A stretch of DNA of 64,000 nucleotides, taken from assembly GCA_039105265.1 (NCBI GenBank), contig JAPFFF010000042.1, positions 62,001 through 126,000 of the forward strand. Reading direction: 5' to 3'. This DNA is from Tritrichomonas musculus (Eukaryota; Parabasalia; Tritrichomonadida; Tritrichomonadidae). Below, one piece after another: positions 41,445 through 53,300 of this stretch. The notes below the pieces were generated by a model that saw nothing but the letters and a program-made list of their open reading frames with translations, ran no database searches and was not told the DNA's origin. Every line of letters begins with the position of its first letter. The first letter of the stretch is position 1. The translations under genes and the position numbers were made by a program.

Positions 41445-44291
41445 ATGGATTCATTTTACAATGCAGCCATGACTTTGGGATTGATAGGCAACATTTCAGA
41501 ATATCAGATATGTTTAGATGAAGCAATTGAAGTGCATAGACCACCAGGTGATTTGAGGTTTTTAATTGTAATATTCTCTAGGCAAGGAGCTCCGTTTCGA
41601 GATTTATTGGAGCAATATCATGATTATTTAACAAGCGATCTCGGTGACAAGTCATTATTTTCAGAAATGGCAAAAATTATTAATCATATGAATTTACCGG
41701 TACCTCCATTTTTGACTACCGATTATCTTGATATGTCTCAACCAATAAATGAAAATTTTTCTGGTGAGGTTTTAAATGATTTACAAAAATATGTGTTGAA
41801 TACAATTCATGATTTATTAAGTTCAGAAACAAAACCGTATAATTTAATGTTTTTACAGGGAAGAGCAGGAACAGGTAAGACCTATACAGCAAATGTCATA
41901 ATAAATACTTTAAGAGGAAATGGATTTAAAGTTTTGGTAACAGGTACAACAGGAATTGTAGTTTCTCAATATAAACAAGGAATGACTTGCCATTCTTTAT
42001 TGAAATTGCAAATAGATCAATTGACACAAAACAAAGACTTAGTATGTAATATCGGTTATGGAACGCAAAGAGCAAAAGAAATTCTTGAAGCGGATTTGAT
42101 AATAATAGATGAAATTTCAATGTTAACCATTAATACTGCAGATCAAATTAATTATACATTACGAATGTTGGTTTTTTTCCAATTATCTGAAATCTATCAG
42201 AATAACACAATAGACTTTGATTCAATTCCTCCTTTTGGTGGGAAAATGATTCTATCAGAGATAAGCAAAGAAATAAAAATGTCCGAAGCATTAGATTTTG
42301 TAAATAAAATAAATATAAAAGATATTCCTCCATCAAGAATAGATTTGCTAATAGGTGAACCAATGTGTTTAATGAGAAATATAAATACGGCAGACGGAAT
42401 GGTTAAAAACCAAAGATGCTATGTTGTTAATCGAACACCAAACTCTGTTATCATTGAATTCGAAGATAAATCAACAAAAACATTACCTAGAATTAATTTT
42501 GAAGGTGAAACAAATGGAATAAAATTCATTCGTCATCAAGTACCATTACGCCCATTATATTCAGGAACAATACATAAATCACAAGGAATGACTTTGGATA
42601 GAGTTGTTGTAGACTTAAGATCTGATTTTTGGGAACATGGCCAATTATATGTGGCTTTATCTCGAGTTAGAGATCCTTCAAAAATATGTATTCTTTTGCC
42701 TCAAAACGAAACAGAAAATGATGATAAAATCAAGCCTGTTAGTGATAAAGAAATAGTTGATTTAGTGTGTTCAATTGAAAACCAAAATATTCAAGGAATC
42801 AATGAAACTGATGGTTATATACAAAATTTGAGTCAATTCAGTTTGAGCGAAGAAACTAGTCCAATTGAACCCAATCCTTTGCAAATGACTTCGTTTGATA
42901 AATTAAGTTATATCGAAGATGATCCTGCTTTAAATGGAGAACATTACAATATCTGTTCAAATGAATCATACCAACCAGAAATGGAAATCTTAAATAGAGC
43001 TAGAGATGATACAAATATAGCATTTAATCAACAGCCTCAAAATATAAATAATCAAAATAATATTCAAAATTTGATTTGTGATATGAATCATTCATCCATC
43101 ATTATGAATCCGAATTTAGTAACAAATGAAAACTCAAACATACTTAGTTTTACATTATCAGATCTTGAAGAATTAAATAAGCTTCTTTTCAGTTCAAATA
43201 ATTTTAATCCGATCAATTTTATTCAAAAAAAAAGAAAAAACCAAAATTATTTCAAGATATGCGATTATGAACATTTATTTGTGAATAATAAAAATAATGA
43301 TGATATGTTTCAAAATTTTGATGATTTATATCCCAAAATCAGAGATATTTTCCATGATAATTTTCAATTGTATGATATAGACAATATTCAATGGAAAATG
43401 AATAAATTTATAGGTCTGAAAAATTTTGGTCACACATGCTACCTAAATTCAGTAATACAAGTTTTATCTAATTCATTTTATTTTCGAAGATGTATATGGA
43501 ACATTGATTTCAACTGTTCCATTATTGAATCATTTAAAAGTATTTTTTATCAATTATCTTTTAATCGGAAAATTCAAAACTTCATTGTTCAGCCATATAA
43601 TCTGATTCAAGCGTTAAATCTAGAAAATTTTATTAATGCTCCATTAGATGCGCATGAAATACTTATAAAAATACTGAACAAATTTGTTGACTTAAAACTC
43701 TTTGAACCAGTATCATATTTCGTTTTAGTTTCAAAGATTCAAACAATTCATACAACTGAAATTAACGAATCAACAGATATCAGTGAATATACGTTTTCAA
43801 TTACAATTGACCAAAAAATAAGTAGCTCAGTAGCTGATGAAATAATGCGACTAGAAGATTTCTCCGGTTTCATCGATAAAAATATTTTTAGAATATCATA
43901 TTTTTCGCATCTGCCGAAAATATTAATTGTATACATTAATAGAACTCTATATAATTCTCAAACAAATCAACCTGAAAAAAATATTATATGCTTTAAAATC
44001 AATGATGAATTAAATGTTTTAAATAAGGATACAAATATAAGATTAAAACATACATTATTTGCAACAATTGTCCATGTTGGAGAATCTGCTGAAAATGGTC
44101 ATTATGTTTCCTTATTACGATTTTTATATAACAACAATATCGTTTATTTCTGTTTTAGCGATTCACATGTTAATGAAATATCACAAAATGATTTTTATGA
44201 TGATTCTAACGGGAATTTATATAATAATAGTTGCGCAACGTTAGCTTTTTATATCCAGGAAAATGATTTTCCTTTAATTGGTAGAATTTAA
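41445..44291 (+). CDS. Helitron-type Pif1 helicase fused to USP-type deubiquitinase, 948 aa
   Basis: The first ~90 residues (AMTLGLIGNISEYQICLDEA; LRFLIVIFSRQGAPFRDLLE) match the segment preceding the helicase in Helitrons. Then a Pif1/RecD-like helicase: Walker A QGRAGTGKTYTANV (about residue 140), motif Ia TGTTGIVVSQ, Walker B LIIIDEISML (about 222), motif V TIHKSQGMTLDRV (about 377), motif VI YVALSRVRDP (about 402). The stretch expected to hold motif III (GDxxQLPP) is missing, so the helicase is probably inactive. After a polar linker (about 420-650) comes a USP protease: Cys box IGLKNFGHTCYLNSVIQVL (Cys about 665), His box AENGHYVSLLRF (His about 885) and FSDSHVNEI as the third residue region. 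No Rep nuclease is seen. The frame is intact. It may be a Helitron part or a domesticated gene. Confidence 0.8.
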   Translation: MDSFYNAAMTLGLIGNISEYQICLDEAIEVHRPPGDLRFLIVIFSRQGAPFRDLLEQYHDYLTSDLGDKSLFSEMAKIINHMNLPVPPFLTTDYLDMSQPINENFSGEVLNDLQKYVLNTIHDLLSSETKPYNLMFLQGRAGTGKTYTANVIINTLRGNGFKVLVTGTTGIVVSQYKQGMTCHSLLKLQIDQLTQNKDLVCNIGYGTQRAKEILEADLIIIDEISMLTINTADQINYTLRMLVFFQLSEIYQNNTIDFDSIPPFGGKMILSEISKEIKMSEALDFVNKINIKDIPPSRIDLLIGEPMCLMRNINTADGMVKNQRCYVVNRTPNSVIIEFEDKSTKTLPRINFEGETNGIKFIRHQVPLRPLYSGTIHKSQGMTLDRVVVDLRSDFWEHGQLYVALSRVRDPSKICILLPQNETENDDKIKPVSDKEIVDLVCSIENQNIQGINETDGYIQNLSQFSLSEETSPIEPNPLQMTSFDKLSYIEDDPALNGEHYNICSNESYQPEMEILNRARDDTNIAFNQQPQNINNQNNIQNLICDMNHSSIIMNPNLVTNENSNILSFTLSDLEELNKLLFSSNNFNPINFIQKKRKNQNYFKICDYEHLFVNNKNNDDMFQNFDDLYPKIRDIFHDNFQLYDIDNIQWKMNKFIGLKNFGHTCYLNSVIQVLSNSFYFRRCIWNIDFNCSIIESFKSIFYQLSFNRKIQNFIVQPYNLIQALNLENFINAPLDAHEILIKILNKFVDLKLFEPVSYFVLVSKIQTIHTTEINESTDISEYTFSITIDQKISSSVADEIMRLEDFSGFIDKNIFRISYFSHLPKILIVYINRTLYNSQTNQPEKNIICFKINDELNVLNKDTNIRLKHTLFATIVHVGESAENGHYVSLLRFLYNNNIVYFCFSDSHVNEISQNDFYDDSNGNLYNNSCATLAFYIQENDFPLIGRI

Positions 44292-44343
44292 TTTTCTAAA
44301 GTTTTTTAAAATTTTAATTTATTATTATATTATTATATATATT

Positions 44344-44374
<31 letters not shown>

Positions 44375-44375
44375 T

Positions 44376-44428
<53 letters not shown>

Positions 44429-44641
44429 ACATTCTAATATAATTTTACTAAGAATATTTTTTTTAAAAAAAAAAGAATTAAATGCTCAAAAAGTGGCGTC
44501 CCTTGTTTAATATGTTATATAAAATAATTATTTTCTATTTATTTGTGTAGTTATTTGTTCGCATTTTATTTCATTTTTAAATAAATATTATTAAATCATC
44601 AATTTGACATAATCAAATAAAAACACTATTTTAATAACGTT
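44292..44641. other. Spacer with AT microsatellite
   Basis: No gene seen. About 44333-44426 is an (AT)n/ATTTATAT microsatellite. After it, AT-rich DNA leads to the left end of Polinton copy 3 near 44642. Confidence 0.7.
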
Positions 44642-44798
44642 AGTAGTGAGGAGTGTGCGGATCGACGGTTAGATAGAATTACACAAATGGCCCCCATTAC
44701 TGACCCATATTTGAAGGCCACCTGACTATTTTTGAATTGACCCCAAGTGATTCTCATGAATAGGAATAAATGGTCAGTATCATGGGATATATAGAATT

Positions 44799-44833
<35 letters not shown>

Positions 44834-44911
44834 ATCGATTTTCGGCAAAGGATGTTCAGAGGGGGGTCTCAAAATTCAATTTATGGGATTTGCTATTTTT
44901 ATTTTGCGTAA
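44642..44911. repeat. Left terminal region of Polinton copy 3 with (TAC)n run
   Basis: Starts with the terminus-like sequence, includes GC-richer patches (ATGGCCCCCATTACTGACCC; AGGGGGGTCTCAAAATTC), and a trinucleotide run (TAC)n at about 44799-44833. Shortly before the first gene lies TTTTTATTTTGCGTAA, the T-rich leader typical of lineage A. Confidence 0.55.
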
Positions 44912-45373
44912 ATGGAAACTGACACTGATCTACTATTAAAAATTGCAGACGGTATCATTCATTTATGCCACGATGTCAAGCATTTGATTAAACGTATGAA
45001 CCATAAACGCACATCTCCTAAGCCAACTCCTGAATCAAGCGCAAATGACTCACCTCCTGAGACCCCATCTATTGAACATCCACACTCTCGCTTAAATCGG
45101 ACCCATATATTCAATCGAAGCAAGTTTTTGGATATTGAGGATCACGACCGATTGATCCAATATGTCTCATCAAATGATGTAATCAATGCGGTTTCCAACG
45201 TGGAACCTCATAAACGCGTATCCCTATTGCGTAAACTAATATCCGATAACCTAAACCTAAGTATCTCCATGTATATGACCCAAAAACTACTCAACACCCA
45301 TATGACTATAAACGTTCCTCCCAGTGAAACAACTCATGACCCCGATGATGAGATCGATACAACCGATTTCTAA
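44912..45373 (+). CDS. Polinton lineage-A conserved protein, 153 aa (copy 3)
   Basis: Relative of the copy-1 165-aa protein. It shares the FNRSKFLDIEDHDRLIQYVS region and the following VSLLRKLISDNLNLSISMYM with the order conserved, whereas the middle (SPKPTPESSANDSPPETPS) and the acidic end differ. Family and function are unknown. It is preceded by TATTTTTATTTTGCGTAA. In copy 1 this gene is divergent from PolB, while here both are on the plus strand. Confidence 0.7.
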   Translation: METDTDLLLKIADGIIHLCHDVKHLIKRMNHKRTSPKPTPESSANDSPPETPSIEHPHSRLNRTHIFNRSKFLDIEDHDRLIQYVSSNDVINAVSNVEPHKRVSLLRKLISDNLNLSISMYMTQKLLNTHMTINVPPSETTHDPDDEIDTTDF

Positions 45374-45499
45374 CCGTAATCCAAAAATATTTTTGCAAAA
45401 ACCAACCCCATGATGGATGCGTAATGCATTCTCTCGAGGAACCAACATACGTACCCGGGATTGCACATCAATCCCTCAAGGAAAATACCTGCATCCACC

Positions 45500-45730
45500 A
45501 TGAGACTGGTTTTGGGTTGCAAATGCCGGCAAATGCCCGTATTACCCCATAATCCACAAGTAATAGCTTACCACAAGGTGTTTAGTTCGCTAGGGCTCTA
45601 TCACAAATATGGATCGGAAATAATACGAAAAATCGGTATGGCAGTGAATCGAACCTATGCCTGCCGCCGAAGCTGGGAGACATTCTTCTTGATCCAACAA
45701 CTATACCAGTTAGCGCTAACACATATATGA
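45500..45730 (+). CDS. Possible small protein, 76 aa, unknown
   Basis: The ATG at 45500 (MRLVLGCKCRQMPVLPHNPQ) is the first methionine of this open frame. The protein is basic and Cys/Tyr-containing (YACRRSWETFFLIQQLYQLA). No relative is found in copy 1 between the 165-aa gene and PolB, and no T-rich leader precedes it. It may be a real small gene or chance. Confidence 0.3.
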   Translation: MRLVLGCKCRQMPVLPHNPQVIAYHKVFSSLGLYHKYGSEIIRKIGMAVNRTYACRRSWETFFLIQQLYQLALTHI

Positions 45731-45813
45731 TTCCGATTTGCGATTTAAATTCAAAAATAATATTTAATCAATATTTTTACCGATGATAATTTTATATTTT
45801 TACCTATGGGCAA

Positions 45814-48800
45814 ATGAGCAGGATCACGAATAAGAATTTCGGTGCAATTCCATCAGGAACTATCAAAAGCTATATCGATATCGTCAACACTGAGTTCGGT
45901 GGCAACATCCCAACCAACACCAAATATATTTCACAGCTGAGCAAACTCGTGTGGTTCCTAAATGACAACTCATTTGTAGCTCGCACCGGTTTTGATACCA
46001 AGGCTACTCTCAAGGCATCAGATTTGAATACATTCTTTGAGCAATTGAGGATTGAACGCCTTTTGGATGATAATGGTTACATAAATAGACTTGATAGCAA
46101 TACCGATGAGCCCATTGATGTACTTCAACTAAAACTTGAAAGGGCCCGCCAAATACAACATAATATAGCAGTTGCAGAAGATGTATTACAGGAAGCTATT
46201 CAATTGATTCGTGATAATAACAATGAGTATCCACCAATACTCCCACCTCCCACAACCCATAAGATGCCAATTCCGTATGTTAAGCAGCCTTCATATATCA
46301 AGAGATTGAATGACAAACTAGATAGTGATTACTTCAGTAAATTCAATAGAGGTGATTACATGGTTGAGGACCCCATTGATGTACTTCAGCATTTGAATAC
46401 CCAGAATAGGTTCCAACAGCGGTTAGATGATGAACGCAAAGTATGTTCATACTTCAACAAATATTATCCCGAGTATCTCGATAGAGCTGAAATACAAGAT
46501 ATACTCCGAGACAGGACTAAGGTTACAAAACTGGCTCATATTATCGACGACAATGCCAATTTTGATGGTATCCCCAAGGACCCCGAAAATAATGAAATAC
46601 TCCAGTACCTCGGTGAGTTCGGTCATGATTTCAAATCGAAACACACTGAGTTCCTCATGGTGAACATACCTGAGGACTATGATAAGGCTGTAGAGGCTTG
46701 GCAAAAATATGCCAAATATGCTGATAATGATTACAATGAGCGCACAGATATTGATACCCATGATCCAATATACGTATACTACTTCAACTCGATATCTTCA
46801 TTGAACACCATATATGATGGCTTGCAACTGGTTTATGAACGTGAGGTAAAACCATTCAAAATCTATTTCCAACTCTCGGGTGTATTTGAGACGTCCTCTG
46901 CTGAGAATACCAATGAATTCCAATATACTGCAAGGGAAATCAATTGGAACAACTATAAATCAGCCACCCCAATTGTGGTTCGTGATGAGCAATCGCTTGA
47001 TATCGTGAAGTACTATATTGAATCAGTACTGCACTCATATGAAACCTCATCATCTGGAACCAAGTTGATTCTCGTAGGAACCATCTCATTCACTGTATCT
47101 CGAATGGTCAAGGTTAGTGGTCCAATCAAGGCTTTAACTCCTGAGATCAAAAATAATAGATTCATCATCACAGATAATGCCGATGACAATCTATGCTGGT
47201 ACCGATTTCTGGCTGCATGTCTCGATGACCATCTAGTCGACCCCAAATACCGTTGCAATACTAAAAATCGTACACAGGCCGCTAAGAAACTCCTATGCGA
47301 GGAGCACAATATAGTGTATTCAACTAAGCCATCACAAACTGCAATCGACCTCCTGAACAACTATCCGGGTACATCAATTGAATCCATGAAGGCATCTGCC
47401 GAGAAGCATCATTTGAATGTGGACATCTATGAGTACTTGCAGGATCGCAAGGTGTATAACCTTCAGGACCAGTGGAAATACAATAGTGATAACTCATTTA
47501 GGAAATCCGCATTGCTGTACACCCAAAATCGAATCATCCACATAATGTACATCAGGGATGCTGAGAAGCTGACCAACATCCATATCTGCCCAAAGTGTGG
47601 CTCATATGCGCATTACGGTCATCAAAATATTAATCGCTTCAAGAACCATGTTAAGAACTGTGACGGTGTATTTCGAAAGCGATTCATACCCAATCGTGAA
47701 CCACTACCATACTGTCCACATATACTTAGCAATCCGGTGTACGAATATTGCTTAGCCTATGGTCTCGAATGGAAACCCAACATATATTACATCACCTACG
47801 ATTTCGAAACTGTTGAACAGCCTGTGAATACATCTATTGGTTCATCTACAACCATCAACTCACGACTGATACCTCTTAGTGTATCATCATGTGTCAAATC
47901 GCAATCTGGTTGTACCACAAGGCACTTCTCATTAAGAGATTCATCTGAGTTCATCATCAAATGGATTGAGTGGTTGTTTGAGCAATCCAAGCAAGTGTAT
48001 CACGATAAGGTTCAATATATGAAATCCTTCATCAATCAACCAGTTGACAATCTCAAAACCATTGATCGCAACCTGAATGTGATAACCGTATTTGGATTCA
48101 ACTCGAGTAGATTCGATAGCAACCTATTCAAGGAGTATCTCAATTACAGTTCAGCTGGAAGCAATTCCATTGCCGAGCGCGAGCGAACCCAATAGCATCA
48201 TTGGTACCACATTATCACTGAAGCAGTTCATATTGAAGTCACCCAAATACGACACCAAGTTGCGATTCATCGATGCACAATCATTCGTCGCTGGAGGTAC
48301 ATTAAGACAATTCGGTGTAGACTTCGGCGGGATCGAGAATAGCTCAAAGGGTGTGTTCCCATATGAAGCCATCAACACTGAGAACTACAATGAGGTCCTC
48401 TCACAAGCAGAGCCATTTGAGTATGAGGCGTTCTACAGCTATCTCAACCAGAAGAACCCATTGACACCAGATGATTACAAGCTATATCTCGAGGATGCCA
48501 AAAACTATAAAACCCGATGGGACTACCTACTTGCATACAATGATAATGATGTCGAGATGATGATCAAACCCATTGACAACCTGATTGCACTCAATGCGCA
48601 GTACAACGTGGACCTCATCTCAAACCTATCGCTAAGCAAGAATGCATCCTGTATCAAGTATGCACTCGCATATAAGGAATTCAATCCAAATGCTGAATAC
48701 TCTATACAGAATCCCATAAACACATTCAAACCAAACCTCGATTGGTGGCGATTCAAATGTGAGAACTACTATAACCAGGATGTCAAATATAATCAATCTC

Positions 48801-50370
48801 ATAAGGACAAACCCAGGAACATCAATAAATGTGTTTGTGAGGAGCAATTCGATAAGTTCATGGAGATGTACAACAATCCAGATACTGGCAAGTACCATCT
48901 CTGTGGTGAGCACTTCACATGGACCAACAGACCTACTCTCGATAGAATCAATAATGATATCGGTCATGAACTCAGCAACTGTAAACTCGCTTGTGCAGAA
49001 TGCAACAGACTTCGCAGCCATGATGACCCCAATATAACCAAACTACGAATTCAGCTGAAGAAATACTGCAAGATGATGCATCTCCCAACGCTCATCAAAG
49101 ATGAACAGGAGTATTACAGCTTACGGAACAACATCACTGGAGGTCTATCTAATGTCATGCACCGTGTCAACATCAAGGGTCATACCAAAATAAACCGTTT
49201 TAGATACAACGCCGTTGATCACAAGGTAATCTCATATGATACTCCACACACGGTGACTCACATAGTTGGAATTGATTTCAACAGCTTATACCCATCAGCA
49301 TTCAGTTCATCCAAACATGATTTCAATCCATATCACGGGGGAGTCATGTATATGCCAGGTTCCATGATAGAGCGATTCGAGGTGTACAACAATGGTACAA
49401 AAAATATGAACACCTACAACACATGCATGCATATCATCAACAGCCCGAATTTGCTAAAGCACCCCAAATTCTTGTTCAAAGCGGAGGTCATGTTGAAATG
49501 CCTGGCAATGAGAAGTTCTACAAGATCAGCATGAATGGCTCATATGGGTACGATGGTATGAACACCGAGAAGTTCTCCAAAATCAAGATATGCGCACGCG
49601 ATAAGACCTTCCAGAATATCATCTGCGACAACTATGTCAGTGGCACCAAATTGAGTGATGACAATTACCTACTCCAGATGAACCCGAAGAGCTTCAAATG
49701 CACGACATGCCTTCAGGAATCATTCTGGACTCTAGATAATGCCAAATTCTGGTATCTCACATTCATATACGATTTCATGTACAAGTGCCTTGATGTGGAG
49801 CGATTCCATTTCATAGAGGGGGACACTGATAGTGCGTATTTTGCGGTTGCTGGTGATGATACCAAGGGGTCCGATCAAGAGTTCAAATACATCATCAAGA
49901 ATAGGGCATTCTATGATGAGAACATATATAAGTTCATGCCGAATCCCAATATAAACACAATCGCTGATGGGAAGAAAATATTGGGTCTCTGCATTGAGAA
50001 ATATGGTGATAATATGATAGCGTTGGCCCCCAAGTGCTACACCATATTTAATAGTGGCTCTATAACCAAGGCACTCAAACTCAAGGGGGTCTCCCTCAAG
50101 AAAAACCATATTACAAGTGATGATTACAAGGACATCATCGACAATGGTGGTGTGAAGGTTGGCAAAAATATCAATCTACAGATGACTCGCAAACTCTCAG
50201 CACCTCCAGGTATGACTCGCAATAACGAAATCAGTGAGATGTCCATGAGTAAGATCACGGTAAACAAGAATGCTCTCACCGGGACCCACACCAAAATGAT
50301 TGTCCTCGAGAACCAATCCTGTGCACCATTCATCCATGGACTCACATCAGGGGACTACATTATGATTTAA
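45814..50370 (+). pseudogene. Protein-primed DNA polymerase B of Polinton copy 3 (broken)
   Basis: The closest relative in the window is PolB of copy 1, with the same order of parts. It has an N-terminal region with repeated helical segments, the DNADDNLCWYRFLAACL OTU-like stretch, a zinc-finger-like cluster (ICPKCGSYAH..HVKNCDG), exonuclease motifs (TYDFETVE, FGFNSSRFDSNLF, YNDNDVEMM), an HNH-like module (about 48891-49019), and polymerase motifs A (DFNSLYPSAFS), B (KISMNGSYGYDGMN) and C (GDTDSAYF). The gene is broken, with about two breaks. It ends tail to tail with the fibre gene, overlapping by about 11 nt. Confidence 0.85.
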
Positions 50371-53300
50371 ATACCGCTAATGTGGATCCGTTGATGATAC
50401 CAGTTATGATACCCACTGTTATACGATTTATTTTTGAGGTTATCGTAGTCTCACCAGTGAGTATCTTCAATTTATTATCAGCGTTATCAATAAATACCTC
50501 ATCCCCAATGGAATAGCATGAGGAGTCCTCAACCTTAACCATGTAATCCCCATGAGTGGCGAATGTGATACAACTATTGGCTTCATCGATTCTCACGCAT
50601 ATACCAACATACTCCTTCCAGGTGCCAGTGGTCTTCACACTACAAATACAATCAGTGGTGTCAGCTTCAGTGCTAGGGATCCATTTCGAATCCTCATGAT
50701 GATACACCTTACCGGTCATATATACTGGGGCTCCAATGAGGAAATCGGTGATGGTGTTAACCGATGACTCGATTGGGGAGTAGTGAGTGATGGTTGTGTT
50801 GGAATTGATTTTAGCATAGGCATTACCGTCCATATCATATGCATTCATAATACAAACTTTTGATTGAGTAATCTCCAATGCAGTTATTTCATTGTATTTG
50901 ATGGTCGCTTCATCATCTTTTACATTAATATCGAAATCTAACCATCTCTCCTTCGAACTATCCAGTTGATTGCCAATGCTAAATATTCTTGTATTTCGAG
51001 AATGATTTGGTTTCATGACCATGAGAGGTGCATCACTACTTATCTGATTTGCTCCACCCAATGTCAGGATGTTGTTTGGGTCTTTGATATAAACCTCTCC
51101 ACTGATATCAGTGAAATACTCTTTTTGTATATCTGAGAGTGCATACTTGGTCATATCTGGCAAGTCTTGAGTCTTCACGTATGGTTCCAAAGCTGTACTC
51201 AGTTTAGATCCATTAACCAAATCTGTGGGTATCTCAGGGATATCTGTTGAGAGTGCATACTTGGTCATATCTGGCAAATCCTGGGTTTTAGCATATGGTT
51301 CCAACGCAGTTCTCAGTGTAGATCCATTAACCAAATCTGTGGGTATCTCCGGGATATCCGTTTTCAAAGCAAAACTGTTCGACACATATCTTGCCGAATA
51401 AGCGTTTTTGCCTGTTGGTTCGATATTTTTGGTTATTGAACATGATAATATTTCCGGTGTTTCACCAGATCCTGGGTTGATTAATTCATGGCTGTGATAC
51501 AGTATCCAAAGACCAGAACTACTTCCTTCGATATGCAGTATCTGAGAGGGTTGATCATCATCATCGTCATTGTATGAATAATCTATGTGAACATAATGGG
51601 CCGTATAGAACTTGTCTGATGAGACAATATCCAACCCATATTGCTCAATCAGTTCATGATATGTGTCGTAATCCAAATCAGGAATTGTATTATTGACGAT
51701 TGTGAATTGAATTGTTGTTTGCCCCTCAATAATTTCTGGAATTTCGCTTTTCACTTGATCAATAGCATGGGTCATATCTGTTGTCAAAGCATAATCGTTC
51801 AACGCAGTACTCAGTGTAGATCCATTAACCAAATCTGTGGGTATCTCAGGGATATCTGTTGAGAGTGCATACTTGGTCATATCTGGCAAGTCTTGAGTCT
51901 TCACATACTTGGTCATATCTGGTAAGTCCTGAGTCTTCGCATATGGTTCCAAAGCTGTACTCAATGAATCACTCGTAACGATGTTCTCGGGGACCTCAGG
52001 TATTTCAGTAGATAGTGTACAGTTTTTGGCGATGTAATCACGTAATTCCCCAATGGCATTCTCTAATGATGCGTTTTTGCCCGACCATTTATAAAAAATT
52101 TGCCCAAAATGCCCAAGATTTTTTGGAAATTGCCCAAAAAAAAATATAACCACATTTTTTAAAATTTTCTTTTCAAAAAAAGGTTTATTCGCTATATTTA
52201 TATTTTTTTGATTAAAAATTTTACCAAACTAGTACAAAATAGGAAAATAATAATTAATCATTAAGAATTATTCAAATTATTTCATTTTTATATGAGAATT
52301 GTCGAAATGCTTTTCATAAAAAATGTAAACTTAGTAATATTTTGAAGTAAAAAGCATTATTACATAATATATTTGGTATTCAAATTAAATTTTGTGAAAA
52401 ATATTTTTATGAATTTAATATAAATCATAAAGTTAAATTATTTTCATCATTAAAGAAGTAAATAAGTATATTTATCTTCATTTATTTCTACAATTTAATA
52501 TTTTGTTATTCTTTTTTCATTTTTGATTGTAAAAAAAGCAAACAAATCTGGAAAAAAATTTCAAAGAACTCATTCAAAAAATTGAGGGCCGAATTTCTTT
52601 TAAATCTAATAGAGTATATTAGAGGGCTCATATTATGATATCCTTTTTAAATAAACACATCAAATTGGGTCTCAAAAGAATCATCACAATGTGATTATCA
52701 TAATGATGGTGGTTAAAAATGCCATAACAGTTTTTAACATATGATATTTTATATTTTTTTATAGGATAATCTGAATCATTTTAATTTTAATATATTTGAT
52801 AAACATATTCTTAGTAATTGTCATAAATTTATAAATTTATAAATAAAAAAAAAAGAATAAAGGAATAATATTCAAATATTACTTCTTTCAATATAAAGTA
52901 TAGGAACAACCAGTTCTTGAATTAGAAATATATAGCTTATAAATGCTCTTCTGAGCTTTTTTACTGTATTTTGGAGCTTCTTATTGTTATATCCCGATTT
53001 AATCATTATTGATTCAGATGATTGCAATAAACAGCTTCTAAATCACAGTAAAAAAAGCTCCAAAAAGCATTTCCGAGCTTATTTGAGATATTTTAAGAAA
53101 ATAAATGCATATTTTAACATTATTAATTATAAAAAAGCCTGGGCAAAAAGGTTAATTTATTTGACCACATTTGACCTTATGAAAGTGGGCAGTACTGCCC
53201 AGCATGTAAACTATTGAAATTCTTTCAAATTTTGAATGATGGGCATGGGCGCCCATGCCCAAAAATTTCAAAGGTTTATTGCCCAATATAAACAATTCAA

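Noticed and set aside
44333-44426. AT-rich run as an origin or terminator
   Set aside because: It is a simple (AT)n/ATTTATAT microsatellite; similar runs occur elsewhere and nothing ties it to replication.
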